Shown here in pieces: positions 1 to 8,561 of a DNA stretch of 64,000 bases. The stretch spans positions 1 to 64,000 of the forward strand of contig CAMAZP010000014.1 in the NCBI GenBank assembly GCA_945863605.1, given 5' to 3'. The position numbers and the translations under genes were made by a program. How positions within the stretch are numbered: position 1 is the first letter of the stretch; each line of letters opens with the position of its first letter. The notes below the pieces were generated by a model. That model saw only the letters and a list, made by a program, of their open reading frames with translations, was not told the DNA's origin and did not search any database. This DNA is from Chitinophaga pinensis. Lineage in GTDB: Bacteria; Bacteroidota; Bacteroidia; Flavobacteriales_D; Crocinitomicaceae.

Positions 1-900
1 TACGCAAGTGGAACTCCTTCTCCTGCTGCTGCTAAGATTATGGCAGAAAACAATGTTGCAGCTACACAAGTAAAAGGAACTGGAAAAGATGGTCGTATCA
101 CAAAACAAGATGTGATTAGTGCGATGTCTGCTGGATTCTCTACTGCTGATGCACAAGGTTGGGGTGGCTCACGCAATCAAAGTCGTGAAAAAATGTCGAT
201 GTTGCGTCGCAAAATTGCAGAGCGTTTAGTTGCTGTAAAAAGCGAAACGGCAATGTTGACGACTTTCAACGAAGTGGATATGAAACCAATTATGGACTTG
301 CGCGCCAAATACAAAGACGCTTTCTCAAAACACCACGAGGTGAATTTAGGATTTATGTCTTTCTTCACCAAAGCAGTTACAGAGGCATTGAATTTATACC
401 CTGCTGTGAATGCACAAATCGACGGAAACGAAATGGTTTTCCACGATTATGCAGATATTGGTATTGCGGTTTCTTCTCCGAAAGGATTAATGGTTCCAGT
501 TGTGAGAAACGCTGAACAACTATCTTTGGCAGAAATTGAAAGAGAAATCAAACGTTTGGCTATCAAAGCACGCGACGGAAAAATTACGCCAGAAGATATG
601 ACTGGTGGAACATTTACGATTACTAATGGTGGTGTTTTCGGATCGATGTTGTCAACGCCAATAATTAACCCACCGCAATCAGCGATTTTAGGAATGCACA
701 ACGTAGTTGAACGTCCAGTTGCGATTAACGGGAAAGTGGAAATTCGTCCGATAATGTATGTTGCGCTTTCGTATGATCACAGAATCATCGATGGAAAAGA
801 GTCGGTTAGTTTCTTGGTGAAAGTGAAAGAAATGTTAGAAAATCCTGAAAGAATGTTGTTTGGCTCTAAAGATCCAATTCAAGTTTTGTTGGGACTTTAA
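1..900 (+). CDS. sucB: 2-oxoglutarate dehydrogenase E2 (dihydrolipoyl succinyltransferase), 3' part
   Basis: Open from base 1, so the N-terminal lipoyl domain lies outside the window and 299 C-terminal residues are visible. The first ~45 residues ([27 protein letters not shown]) are the peripheral subunit-binding domain that docks E1/E3. The rest is the acyltransferase core, with the catalytic DHRIIDG near the C-terminus and the usual LLGL ending. The enzyme moves the succinyl group from lipoate to CoA in the TCA cycle. A pyruvate or branched-chain E2 is possible, but the C-terminal sequence fits the succinyltransferase better. A hairpin terminator follows at 954-983. The reading frame is intact up to the window edge. 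Confidence 0.9.
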   Translation, partial: YASGTPSPAAAKIMAENNVAATQVKGTGKDGRITKQDVISAMSAGFSTADAQGWGGSRNQSREKMSMLRRKIAERLVAVKSETAMLTTFNEVDMKPIMDLRAKYKDAFSKHHEVNLGFMSFFTKAVTEALNLYPAVNAQIDGNEMVFHDYADIGIAVSSPKGLMVPVVRNAEQLSLAEIEREIKRLAIKARDGKITPEDMTGGTFTITNGGVFGSMLSTPIINPPQSAILGMHNVVERPVAINGKVEIRPIMYVALSYDHRIIDGKESVSFLVKVKEMLENPERMLFGSKDPIQVLLGL

Positions 901-907
901 TAATTTG

Positions 908-923
908 TCCGTCAGCTGACGGA
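908..923. repeat. 16-bp perfect palindrome
   Basis: TCCGTCAGCTGACGGA is a perfect 16-bp palindrome just after the sucB stop codon. A variant with one changed central base occurs at 42166-42181. Such short palindromes are typically dispersed in intergenic DNA; function is unknown. Confidence 0.6.
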
Positions 924-953
924 TGAAAATCAGATAGCACATTAAAAATACAG

Positions 954-983
954 AACCACTGAGTGAAAGCTTGGTGGTTTTTT
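954..983 (+). terminator. Rho-independent terminator after sucB
   Basis: Stem AACCAC (954-959) pairs with GTGGTT (974-979), followed by a T-run (980-983). Only the plus-strand transcript gets a U-tract, so it serves sucB and not the convergent methyltransferase gene. Confidence 0.6.
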
Positions 984-1007
984 CGTTATTAAGAAATAAG
1001 GTTTTAG

Positions 1008-1724
1008 TTACTGACTAACACCAATTAAAAATACAGCAGGAATTTTTCCAAGGTCGTAAGCATTTTCGCGCCATTCGGTGATTTTCATGGTGCGTACGGT
1101 ACCATTGAAGTTAGTGAGGTTGGATGCAATACATAATTCTGAAGAGTCCCCAAGCTCATTTAAAATATCTTCCAAAACGTGATTATTACGGAAAGGTGTA
1201 TCCATAAAAATATGAGTTGTGCCGTTGCGTTTTGCGTCCATTTCGTAGTCTTTCAACTTGCGAATGCGTTCTTTGCGCTCGCGTGGTAAATAACCGTGAA
1301 ATGCGAATTGTTGTCCAGAAAAACCACTCGCCATTAGTGCTAACAAAAATGAAGATGGCCCTACTAAAGGTTCAACTATAATGTTTTGGGTGTGTGCTAA
1401 AGCTACTAAATCAGCACCTGGATCGGCAACACCCGGACATCCTGCTTCAGAAATAATTCCAACGTCGTTTCCTTTGGTTAAAGTCAACAACACTTTCATC
1501 AATTCAGCTTCGTTGGTGCGTTTGTTCAAAATGGTAAATTGACAATCATCAATCGGAAACTCGCGGTCCATTTTACGCAATAATCTTCTTGCTGATTTAA
1601 TTTCTTCCACCGCAAAATGACGGATTTGTGTCGAAATTTTAATAACGTCAGCAGGTATAATATCACTGATGCTTTCTCCACCCAAGGTATTTGGGATGAG
1701 GTACAATTTACCTAATTTTTCCAT
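1008..1724 (-). CDS. SAM-dependent methyltransferase, tetrapyrrole methylase / RsmI-like family
   Basis: 238 residues. An EAGCPGVADPGA motif near residue 95 and a GPSSFLLALMASGFSGQ stretch match the RsmI-type branch of the tetrapyrrole (corrin/porphyrin) methylase superfamily. RsmI 2'-O-methylates C1402 of 16S rRNA. Bacteroidota usually carry a bona fide RsmI plus this shorter relative, so the rRNA target is uncertain. It is the last gene of a dnaA-phosphatase-methyltransferase operon and its start overlaps the end of the phosphatase gene by 17 nt, which implies translational coupling. Confidence 0.8.
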   Translation of the reverse strand: MEKLGKLYLIPNTLGGESISDIIPADVIKISTQIRHFAVEEIKSARRLLRKMDREFPIDDCQFTILNKRTNEAELMKVLLTLTKGNDVGIISEAGCPGVADPGADLVALAHTQNIIVEPLVGPSSFLLALMASGFSGQQFAFHGYLPRERKERIRKLKDYEMDAKRNGTTHIFMDTPFRNNHVLEDILNELGDSSELCIASNLTNFNGTVRTMKITEWRENAYDLGKIPAVFLIGVSQ

Positions 1725-2178
1725 TTTTTATTTTTTCGATAATGCAATCGGTAGCTTTATCCAATAGGTGATAAACTGCTTCAAAATCGTTCATTGAACC
1801 ATAATAAGGGTCAGGAACAGCAGCGTTTGAGTTGGGTTCTAGTTCATTCAAAATGAGTAACACTTTCTGACGGTCCGCATCATTTCTTGCAAGCGATAAA
1901 ACGTTTGTCAAGTTGGAACTATCCATACAATAGATTAAATCGAAATTATCAAAATCAGCGACTTTAAATTGTCTTGCTCGAAGTTCATCGATGGGTGTTC
2001 CAAACTTAGCACCAGTTACAATCATACGGTAATCGGGGGCTTCTTCAATATGAAAATTTGAAGTTCCTGCAGAATCAACAACCACCTCTAAGTTTAAATC
2101 TTTCACTTTTTTGCGTAGGTGGCCATCTGCCATTGGAGAACGACAAATATTACCCAAACAAACCATCAAAATTCGCAT
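1708..2178 (-). CDS. Low-molecular-weight protein-tyrosine-phosphatase
   Basis: 156 residues, normal length. The N-terminal P-loop CLGNICRSPMA matches the C-x5-R-S active site (nucleophilic Cys7, Arg13), and DPYYG near residue 123 supplies the general-acid Asp. It removes phosphate from phosphotyrosine in the cytoplasm. Some LMW-PTP homologues are arsenate reductases, but the intact DPYYG loop favours phosphatase. It lies between dnaA (20-nt gap) and the RsmI-like gene (overlap), in one minus-strand operon. Confidence 0.92.
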   Translation of the reverse strand: MRILMVCLGNICRSPMADGHLRKKVKDLNLEVVVDSAGTSNFHIEEAPDYRMIVTGAKFGTPIDELRARQFKVADFDNFDLIYCMDSSNLTNVLSLARNDADRQKVLLILNELEPNSNAAVPDPYYGSMNDFEAVYHLLDKATDCIIEKIKNGKIR

Positions 2179-2198
2179 GGAATTTTCTGTGAAATGAA

Positions 2199-3629
2199 TT
2201 ACTGAATCGTCAATTTTTTCTCTAAATCTTCCAAGTAGTGACGGAACTGTTTATCTGTTTCAGAAAGATTCACAACCGTTCTACAAGCATGTAATACTGT
2301 TGCGTGATCTTTTCCACCACAATGTGCACCAATATTTGCCAAAGAAGATTTTGTCATTTTCTTAGAGAAGAACATCGAGATTTGACGTGCTTGTACTACT
2401 TCACGCTTGCGAGTTTTTGATTTCAACATCTCAATCGGTAAGTCGAAATAATCACAAACAATTTTTTGAATATATTCTATTGAAACTTCACGAGCAGTGC
2501 TTTTTACAAATTTATCAACCATTTGTTTGGCTAACTCTAGTGTAATTGCTTTTTTATTTAAAGAAGCTTGCGCTAATAATGTATTTAAAGCTCCTTCGAT
2601 TTCGCGAATATTAGTATTTATTGAGTAAGCTAGATATTCTACAACGTCCTTTGGAAGTTCGATTCCACTTCCATACATTTTCTTTTCTAGAATTGCGATT
2701 CTTGTCTCTAAATCAGGAACACTTAAATCAGCTGACAGCCCCCATTTGAAACGAGAAAGCAGTCTTTGTTCCATTCCTTGCATTTCGATTGGTGGTTTAT
2801 CAGATGTCAGGACAATTTGTTTTCCATTTTGGTGCAAGTGATTGAAAATAGAGAAGAATACATCTTGTGTTTTTTCTTTACCTGTGAAGAATTGTACATC
2901 GTCAATAATCAGTACATCAACCATTTGATAGAAATGAACGAAATCATTTGTTCTATTATTCTTTAATGCATCTATAAATTGATGTGTAAATTTTTCTGCT
3001 TGAACATATAACACAATTTTATTGGGATGTAAATCTTTAATTGATACCCCTATTGCTTGTGCTAGGTGTGTTTTTCCTAAACCAACACCTCCATAAAGTA
3101 ATAATGGATTGAAAGCAGTACCACCTGGTTTGTTTGCGACTGCATAGCCTGAAGCACGAGCTAAACGGTTGCATTCTCCTTCGATAAAGTTTTCAAAAGT
3201 GTGCTTTGGTTGAAGGTTAGATTCAATATTAACTTTCTTTAATCCTGGTATTATAAATGGATTTCTGATTTGCTTCTCGTTCATGTCAATTGGAACATTA
3301 ACCGGAGCATTTTTTAATGAATTGGTATTATTAGTTGGGATTTTTACCGTGTAAGGGCTTGATTGAGAATTGTTATTTTCCATTACAATACTGTACTCCA
3401 GACTTCCTTCTGCTCCAATTTCTTTCTTAACAACTTTCCTTAAAAGTGTTATGTAATGCTCTTCTAACCATTCGTAAAAAAAATGTGAAGGCACTTGAAT
3501 TGTTAAAATACTGTTTTCTAACTTGATTGGTACGATTGGCATGAACCAAGTTTTGAAAGCTTGAATAGAAATATTGTCTTTTATAACTTTTAGGCACGAT
3601 TCCCACGCACTTTCGTGATTATTACTCAT
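2199..3629 (-). CDS. dnaA: Chromosomal replication initiator protein DnaA
   Basis: 476 residues from the ATG at 3629 (MSNNHESAWESC). An in-frame start 20 codons upstream would add an unrelated N-terminus and was not used. Domain I spans ~1-80, the linker ~80-140, and the AAA+ domain follows, with Walker A GGVGLGKT (180-187) and Walker B VLIIDDVQ (~239-246). The domain IV helix-turn-helix carries the AHCGGKDHATVLHA DnaA signature near the C-terminus. It binds DnaA boxes and opens the origin. The 278-nt upstream spacer is very AT-rich but has no convincing DnaA-box cluster, so I do not call oriC here. Confidence 0.97.
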   Translation of the reverse strand: MSNNHESAWESCLKVIKDNISIQAFKTWFMPIVPIKLENSILTIQVPSHFFYEWLEEHYITLLRKVVKKEIGAEGSLEYSIVMENNNSQSSPYTVKIPTNNTNSLKNAPVNVPIDMNEKQIRNPFIIPGLKKVNIESNLQPKHTFENFIEGECNRLARASGYAVANKPGGTAFNPLLLYGGVGLGKTHLAQAIGVSIKDLHPNKIVLYVQAEKFTHQFIDALKNNRTNDFVHFYQMVDVLIIDDVQFFTGKEKTQDVFFSIFNHLHQNGKQIVLTSDKPPIEMQGMEQRLLSRFKWGLSADLSVPDLETRIAILEKKMYGSGIELPKDVVEYLAYSINTNIREIEGALNTLLAQASLNKKAITLELAKQMVDKFVKSTAREVSIEYIQKIVCDYFDLPIEMLKSKTRKREVVQARQISMFFSKKMTKSSLANIGAHCGGKDHATVLHACRTVVNLSETDKQFRHYLEDLEKKLTIQ

Positions 3630-3841
3630 ATTTTTAATTAGTTTATATTTGTTTCTGTTCAAAAGACAAACAAAAAATTGATTTATCAACTTTTTGTTGT
3701 TGAATAATTTGAGAGTACAAATGTTTGAATAAAAAAGTTATAAAAAAAGTGAAAACATGCTTGATTTTTTAATAAATTTTACACTATTAAAAAAAAATCA
3801 ATAGAATCAATAGAATTTAATTTTTTTACTTTTTCTATATC

Positions 3842-3849
3842 CAAATATA
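3842..3849 (-). promoter_or_regulatory. Candidate -7 element upstream of dnaA
   Basis: The minus strand reads TATATTTG, matching the Bacteroidota TAnnTTTG -7 consensus, ~213 nt upstream of the dnaA ATG. No clear -33 TTTG is present. In such AT-rich DNA the match is weak evidence. Confidence 0.25.
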
Positions 3850-3907
3850 ATAAAATTTGAACAACTATAATTCATGTTTTTTATATTACTTTGAATAAAT
3901 TTCATCA

Positions 3908-4330
3908 ATGGAACTAAATTTTAAACACAGGCATTCAATACGTGTACGCTATTCAGAAACCGATAAAATGGGTTATTGTTATTATGGAAATTATGCTTCG
4001 TTTTTAGAGGTTGGACGAGTGGAAGCGCTGCGTTCACTTGGTGTTTCGTATCGCTCCTTAGAAGAAAATGGAGTCATGATGCCCGTTTTGGAATTTTCAA
4101 TAAAATATTTCCTTCCTGCAAAATACGATGACTTATTATTCATACACACAACAATTACGAAAATCGAAGGAACGCGCATCTATTTTGACTATGAACTTTT
4201 CAACGAATCAGATAAAAAAATTGTCTTTGCTCAAACAACCTTGGTTTTTGTAAGTGCCTCAACAATGAAACCAATTCCAGCACCTAAAGAATTTCTTGAT
4301 TTATTTACAATTGATAATGAAGACAAGTAA
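3908..4330 (+). CDS. Acyl-CoA thioesterase, YbgC / 4-hydroxybenzoyl-CoA thioesterase-like
   Basis: 140 residues, a single hotdog fold. YSETDKMGYCYYGNYASFLEVGR is the family signature (RYxETDxMGxxYxxxY), with the catalytic Asp in ETDKMG near residue 19. It hydrolyses acyl-CoA thioesters; the substrate cannot be read from sequence. It is the first gene of a two-gene plus-strand unit, and its last 14 nt overlap the probable start of the ureohydrolase gene. Well supported as a hotdog thioesterase, not to substrate level. Confidence 0.85.
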   Translation: MELNFKHRHSIRVRYSETDKMGYCYYGNYASFLEVGRVEALRSLGVSYRSLEENGVMMPVLEFSIKYFLPAKYDDLLFIHTTITKIEGTRIYFDYELFNESDKKIVFAQTTLVFVSASTMKPIPAPKEFLDLFTIDNEDK

Positions 4331-5279
4331 AAACAACAACTTTTCCTTTGAACTTTTCACAAAGGAGCAAGCAACAAACTTTTACACGAAACGAGCTGGT
4401 GAAACACGAGTTGGTGAAATCGTACCTGAAAATTCAGTAGCCTCGTCAAAGTTCATGCTTTTAGGAATTGAGGAAAGCGCTGGTCCAATTGCGAATAATG
4501 GTTTTTCTGGAAGTGAAAATGCTTGGTCAGCGTTTTTGGCTAATTTTCTAAATGCACAAATTCACAAAAATTTTACTGGAAAAGAAATTGCTGTTTTAGG
4601 GTCCATTAAAAATATAAATCCACCTGTTTCGATAGAGGATGCGAAAATACAAGTGGAAGAATTAGATGCGTTTGTGCTAGAAATCTTAAATCAAGAATTA
4701 AGTCAAAGTCAAATTCCAATTGTCATTGGTGGAGGACACAACAATGCTTTGCCTTTAATGCGATGGTCGGCACAAACGAATGGAATAAGTTGCATAAATA
4801 TTGACCCGCACGCTGATTGTCGCAACACAGATTCACGTCACAGTGGAAATTCTTTCTCAACAGCGCTTGAAGAAAAAACCATTGAAAGTTATTCTGTTCT
4901 TGGTTTACACGAAGCTTACAATAATCAATTCATACTTAATTTTTTAGAAAAGCATTCTTGTTTTCATACTTATTATGAAGATTATATTCTCGGAAAAAGC
5001 ACTTTACTAACTGATTTTCAAAAAAGAGTAGATGAGTTAATTCCAACTGAAAAAATCGCGATGGAAATAGATATGGACGCTATTGCGTTTATGCCAAGCT
5101 CTGCTCTATCACCTAGCGGTTTTTCTGTTGATCAAATTAGGGCTGTTTGTTTAAGTATAAGAACGATTCAATCAAAAGTGTCTTATCTTCATTTTCCAGA
5201 AGCAGCACCAAAAACACCAATTGAACAAAAAATCGTTGGAAAAGCATTGTCGTATTTTGTGAGAGATTTTGTAGGGTGA
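4317..5279 (+). CDS. Formimidoylglutamase / arginase-family ureohydrolase
   Basis: 320 residues from the ATG at 4317 (MKTSKNN), overlapping the thioesterase stop by 14 nt; an in-frame ATG seven codons upstream is less likely. The manganese-binding motifs of the arginase fold are present: GGGHNN (His), NIDPHADCR (Asp-His-Asp) and EIDMDAI (Asp-Asp). The motif spelling fits the formimidoylglutamase (HutG) branch, which hydrolyses N-formimidoyl-glutamate in histidine degradation, better than arginase or agmatinase. No other hut gene is nearby, so the substrate is inferred. Confidence 0.75.
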   Translation: MKTSKNNNFSFELFTKEQATNFYTKRAGETRVGEIVPENSVASSKFMLLGIEESAGPIANNGFSGSENAWSAFLANFLNAQIHKNFTGKEIAVLGSIKNINPPVSIEDAKIQVEELDAFVLEILNQELSQSQIPIVIGGGHNNALPLMRWSAQTNGISCINIDPHADCRNTDSRHSGNSFSTALEEKTIESYSVLGLHEAYNNQFILNFLEKHSCFHTYYEDYILGKSTLLTDFQKRVDELIPTEKIAMEIDMDAIAFMPSSALSPSGFSVDQIRAVCLSIRTIQSKVSYLHFPEAAPKTPIEQKIVGKALSYFVRDFVG

Positions 5280-5367
5280 GAAAAGTGATTAAATCAACTA
5301 TAATTAAGTCATTTTCAAATCAGCTTCAAAATTTGGAAAAGTCTTTTATTTGTAAATGAATATCCTT

Positions 5368-5512
5368 AACTAGAAAAAACATCGAAACTCCTTGTGCGTC
5401 AATAGAGAATCGTACAAAAACGTTTGTTCATTTTGGTTTTATTTAACTTGCAGATACCTGAAAAGATTTTAAGCAGCGGAAACGTTTCTCTAATTCTTTT
5501 CAGGTTTTTTTA
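5368..5512 (+). ncRNA. Putative small RNA gene / structured dispersed repeat, copy 1
   Basis: The core at 5414-5511 is identical to 13274-13371 at all but about two positions. It contains a TTTG, then 17 nt later TAACTTGC (near the TAnnTTTG -7 element), then an 11-bp perfect stem: ACCTGAAAAGA (5456-5466) with TCTTTTCAGGT (5495-5505), a 28-nt loop and a T-run to 5511. This layout predicts a ~55-60 nt transcript that is essentially one long hairpin ending in a terminator. Upstream flanks are far more diverged, so the core itself is conserved. It could instead be a repeat or terminator element; no protein is encoded. Confidence 0.5.
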
Positions 5513-5574
5513 TGCCTAAGAATTTGGGGTTGTTACTTCTTATTGACGAAAATTCATTTTTTTGGAAGTTTTTG

Positions 5575-5760
5575 TCAGTAGCGAAGAAATACCACGCCCC
5601 GACGAAAGCGAATAGCTTTGCGAACAAGTGCACACAGCCACAAGCTGTAAAAAGCGACCAAGGGAAGCTCTTTTGCTGTTTTTTTCGTGGCGTAATGCAA
5701 CTTGGAGCAAACTTGCAGCTTTAGGCGGTGTGCCCTGTTTGTGTGTTGAAAGGCGCCCAA
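5575..5760. repeat. GC-rich intergenic segment, possible mobile or palindromic element
   Basis: About half of the bases in 5581-5640 are G or C, well above the AT-rich background. Several short self-complementary pieces are visible, such as ACAGC/GCTGT and AAAGC/GCTTT. It ends directly at the 3' end of the AddB-like gene. I do not recognise the element, and only one copy is in this window. Confidence 0.35.
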
Positions 5761-5765
5761 AATAT

Positions 5766-8558
5766 CTAACAATAACTACAATATTTAGAATCGGGATTGT
5801 GTGAAATTACTTCTTCTGTTTCGTATAGTTCTGTGATGATATCCGTTACCAAATCCACTAAAGAATTACAGACGTCATCCGTTGTACCATCTTCAATGTT
5901 TAAATTGTAGTTGGCTTTTACGTCCACTAAAGAAATGATTTTTGCCTCCGCAGGAAAATGATTGAAACGTTCCTTGAAAAATAAACAATACAAGGCCAAT
6001 TGCACGGCGTGTTTACAGTTTTTAAATGACAAAATGGGAGTGTCAAGTTGTTTGAATTTCACATCTTTTTCCGTCACCTTCCCACTTTTGTAATCAATCA
6101 CTCGGTAGTTATTTCCTACTTTATCGATACGATCTACCAAACCACTGAAATGAATCAGCTTTTTTGTGCCATTTACCTCAATTTCAATCGATTTTGTCAA
6201 TTTCATTTCAAGCATAATGATGTCAATTGGCTCGCTGCTTTTGTTCACAAATTCTCGTTCTTCCAACAATAAATTGCGCGTTATTGCCATCGCCATTTCG
6301 TAGCTCAAGAGATTTTTTCCTTTCAAGAAAAGGGATTCATCGCCATTGAAATGCTTCATAAATTGCTTGTGAAGAATCTGTTTGTATTGACTAATCATCG
6401 TGTCGATTCCAGAAACGGATAAAGGCGGAGGTGTTGGTGTTTTCTTTGTTCCATCGGAAGTGTAGTGCGCATAAGGCGTATATAATTCCTCCAAGGTGTC
6501 GTGAATGAAAGTTCCAAAAGTGTTGGCTTCCAGTTCTTCCTCGACGTCTTGATCTTCGCCCAAATCAGCTAGGTAACGGTAATAGAAATCCAATGGACAA
6601 GCCAAATATTTATTCATCGCAGAAGCGGAAAGTGAACGTTCAAAAAAGGCATCTAATCGAGTAATAATTTCGGGCGTTTTTTGAATTTCGTTCAATGCTT
6701 GCATTTTTTCTTGTGGAAAAGGAACGTTGTAAAAATGGCGATTGATGTGAATTTTAGGGTTGGAACGCGTCAATTCTAATTCCAATTGGGTGATATAGCG
6801 ACTGGCTTCATTGCTTCCAATTTGCTCAATTGCAGTAGTATAAGTTAAAGTGAGTTTTTTACATTGGTTCAGTAAGCGGTAAAAATGATGCGCATAAATT
6901 CCTTGTTTGTCGCGCGTTGAAGGCAATTCCAAACCATAGCGCAAGTCCATCGGAATAATCGTTTTGATTGGGTTTGTGCTCGGTAATTTTCCTTCATTGA
7001 GACCAAGCACCATAATATTTTCAAAATCCAACAAGCGCGTTTCTAATAATCCCATTATTTGCAGACCATTGATGGGATTTCCGTGATAAGCAATGCTTTT
7101 TTTGTTCCAATGTTGAAAGAACAGCAATTTAAAACTGCGCAAATTGAAGTAAGGAATGTTTTCGCTCAAAATCTGTTGAAATCCAACGAGCGCTTCATCA
7201 AAAATCGCTAAAATGTTGCGTTCAAAAGCGGCGGTTGAAGGCATCAAATTCAAAAGTAAGGTGTTGATTTTACGCACACAATCCATTGCAAGCTGCCAAT
7301 CATTTTTCCAATCGGTATTCATCAGCTCCAACAATTCCATCACTTTTGCATCCAAGGGAAGATTGGCAACATTTTGAAAGATTTTATTCTTGCGAATCGT
7401 TTCTTGCTCCACATTAATCAATGCTTGTTTTTCCTTTAGTCCAAATGCAGAAATTGTAAATACGTGATTGATAATTCGCTGCAGGTCTTTGTGATAGATT
7501 GCTTGCGTTTTGAATCGACCTTTGTTTTCTTGAATTTCAAATAATAATTCAACCCACGTTTTGACAGGTGTTTGATTCAGAGGTAAACCCAAGGTAATGT
7601 TTGCTTTACCAACATTCGCTGGAATATTTTTCACCATCGAACTAATCAAACTTTCGTCAGCCAATAAAATCAAGGTTTTGTTAATTTCTTCTTGACTTAG
7701 TTTCGCGAGTTCAGTTGCCGCTACTTTTACTTGTCCGGTATGTTGCGCACATTCTACAATGTCAATCGCTAATTCTTTTTCCAATAACTCGTTTTGAACG
7801 AATGTAGGTTTTTGAATTTCAAGCGTTTGAAGATTTTTACGTATAAATGTTCCTGCTTCGTGTGCTTGATTTTTAAAGTAGAAATCATCGACATCAACAA
7901 TATAATCAGCTTGTTTCAGGTTTTTTAATTTTTTAATGATTGTCAATTCCGAAGTTGAAAGCGCATTGAAACCTGCAAAAATGAAGTGTTTTCCTTCTCT
8001 ATCTTTAATTAAATCGATGTCTTCAGCTATTTTTCGATAAGCCAAAGCAGAAGTAATGTAATCGTTTGCCCGCACTTTTAGATGCAAACCTTCATAATAA
8101 ACAGGAATTCTATCCCAAAACTCCATAAATTTTTGCTGTGAAACCGATAATTTATCATCGTCGATATTCCAACTTTCTAATTCTTTGATAGCTTTTAGAT
8201 TTTTGAAAACCTGCGCGTGGTCGAGCATATAGCGGTCAATGTCTTCAAAATCGCTCAATAACATCGTCCCCCAAGTCAGAAAATCTTCAAATGTCGCCTC
8301 TTTACCTTCAGGCGTTTTTTGGTAAATTTCAAAAAGGTAAAGCAACAAACGTGTTTTGTCAATGATTGGCAGTGAATAGCGTTTTACCCAGCGATCAATC
8401 GTCGTGATTTCAGGAGAAAAAATAGGTTTTTCATACACCGAAACAAGCGATTTTACGAGGTATTTTGACGCGCGTTCAGAAGGTAAAATGATTACTAATT
8501 TACGTAAATCAAAATCGTTTTCTTTGATAAAATGAGCAAGTCTATCGGTGAAATTCAT
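5766..8558 (-). CDS. PD-(D/E)XK nuclease family protein, AddB/RecB-like
   Basis: 930 residues. The N-terminal ~600 residues resemble the inactivated helicase part of AddB (LVIILPSERASKYL at the start). The C-terminal RecB-type nuclease has GTFIHDTLEELY, then LVDRIDK...RVIDYKSGK (catalytic DYK near 823) and QLALYCLFF. AddAB-type complexes resect double-strand breaks for recombination. AddB nucleases bind an Fe-S cluster through one Cys before the domain (here ACPLDFYY, ~650) and C-x2-C-xn-C at the end. Here the protein stops at CSYC, so the last expected Cys is missing. The helicase partner AddA is not adjacent. The stop lies six bases from the GC-rich segment. Confidence 0.85.
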   Translation of the reverse strand: MNFTDRLAHFIKENDFDLRKLVIILPSERASKYLVKSLVSVYEKPIFSPEITTIDRWVKRYSLPIIDKTRLLLYLFEIYQKTPEGKEATFEDFLTWGTMLLSDFEDIDRYMLDHAQVFKNLKAIKELESWNIDDDKLSVSQQKFMEFWDRIPVYYEGLHLKVRANDYITSALAYRKIAEDIDLIKDREGKHFIFAGFNALSTSELTIIKKLKNLKQADYIVDVDDFYFKNQAHEAGTFIRKNLQTLEIQKPTFVQNELLEKELAIDIVECAQHTGQVKVAATELAKLSQEEINKTLILLADESLISSMVKNIPANVGKANITLGLPLNQTPVKTWVELLFEIQENKGRFKTQAIYHKDLQRIINHVFTISAFGLKEKQALINVEQETIRKNKIFQNVANLPLDAKVMELLELMNTDWKNDWQLAMDCVRKINTLLLNLMPSTAAFERNILAIFDEALVGFQQILSENIPYFNLRSFKLLFFQHWNKKSIAYHGNPINGLQIMGLLETRLLDFENIMVLGLNEGKLPSTNPIKTIIPMDLRYGLELPSTRDKQGIYAHHFYRLLNQCKKLTLTYTTAIEQIGSNEASRYITQLELELTRSNPKIHINRHFYNVPFPQEKMQALNEIQKTPEIITRLDAFFERSLSASAMNKYLACPLDFYYRYLADLGEDQDVEEELEANTFGTFIHDTLEELYTPYAHYTSDGTKKTPTPPPLSVSGIDTMISQYKQILHKQFMKHFNGDESLFLKGKNLLSYEMAMAITRNLLLEEREFVNKSSEPIDIIMLEMKLTKSIEIEVNGTKKLIHFSGLVDRIDKVGNNYRVIDYKSGKVTEKDVKFKQLDTPILSFKNCKHAVQLALYCLFFKERFNHFPAEAKIISLVDVKANYNLNIEDGTTDDVCNSLVDLVTDIITELYETEEVISHNPDSKYCSYC

Positions 8559-8561
8559 AGT

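Larger units (their letters stand above)
5280..5765. other. Intergenic region with small-RNA-like repeat and GC-rich segment
   Basis: The 486 nt lie between the ureohydrolase and the AddB-like gene. The first ~90 nt are AT-rich and featureless. The middle holds copy 1 of a duplicated promoter-plus-hairpin cassette (5368-5512). The last ~185 nt (5575-5760) are clearly GC-richer than the surroundings. A 70-codon open frame at 5512-5724 has no recognisable protein features and begins in the hairpin's T-tract region, so it is not called. Confidence 0.6.

Noticed and set aside
3630-3907. oriC next to dnaA
   Set aside because: The spacer is AT-rich but has no cluster of TTATCCACA-like boxes, and in Bacteroidota the origin is often not beside dnaA.
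5512-5724. 70-codon plus-strand open frame
   Set aside because: It starts inside the hairpin's terminator region and runs through a GC-rich repeat-like segment; no protein features.
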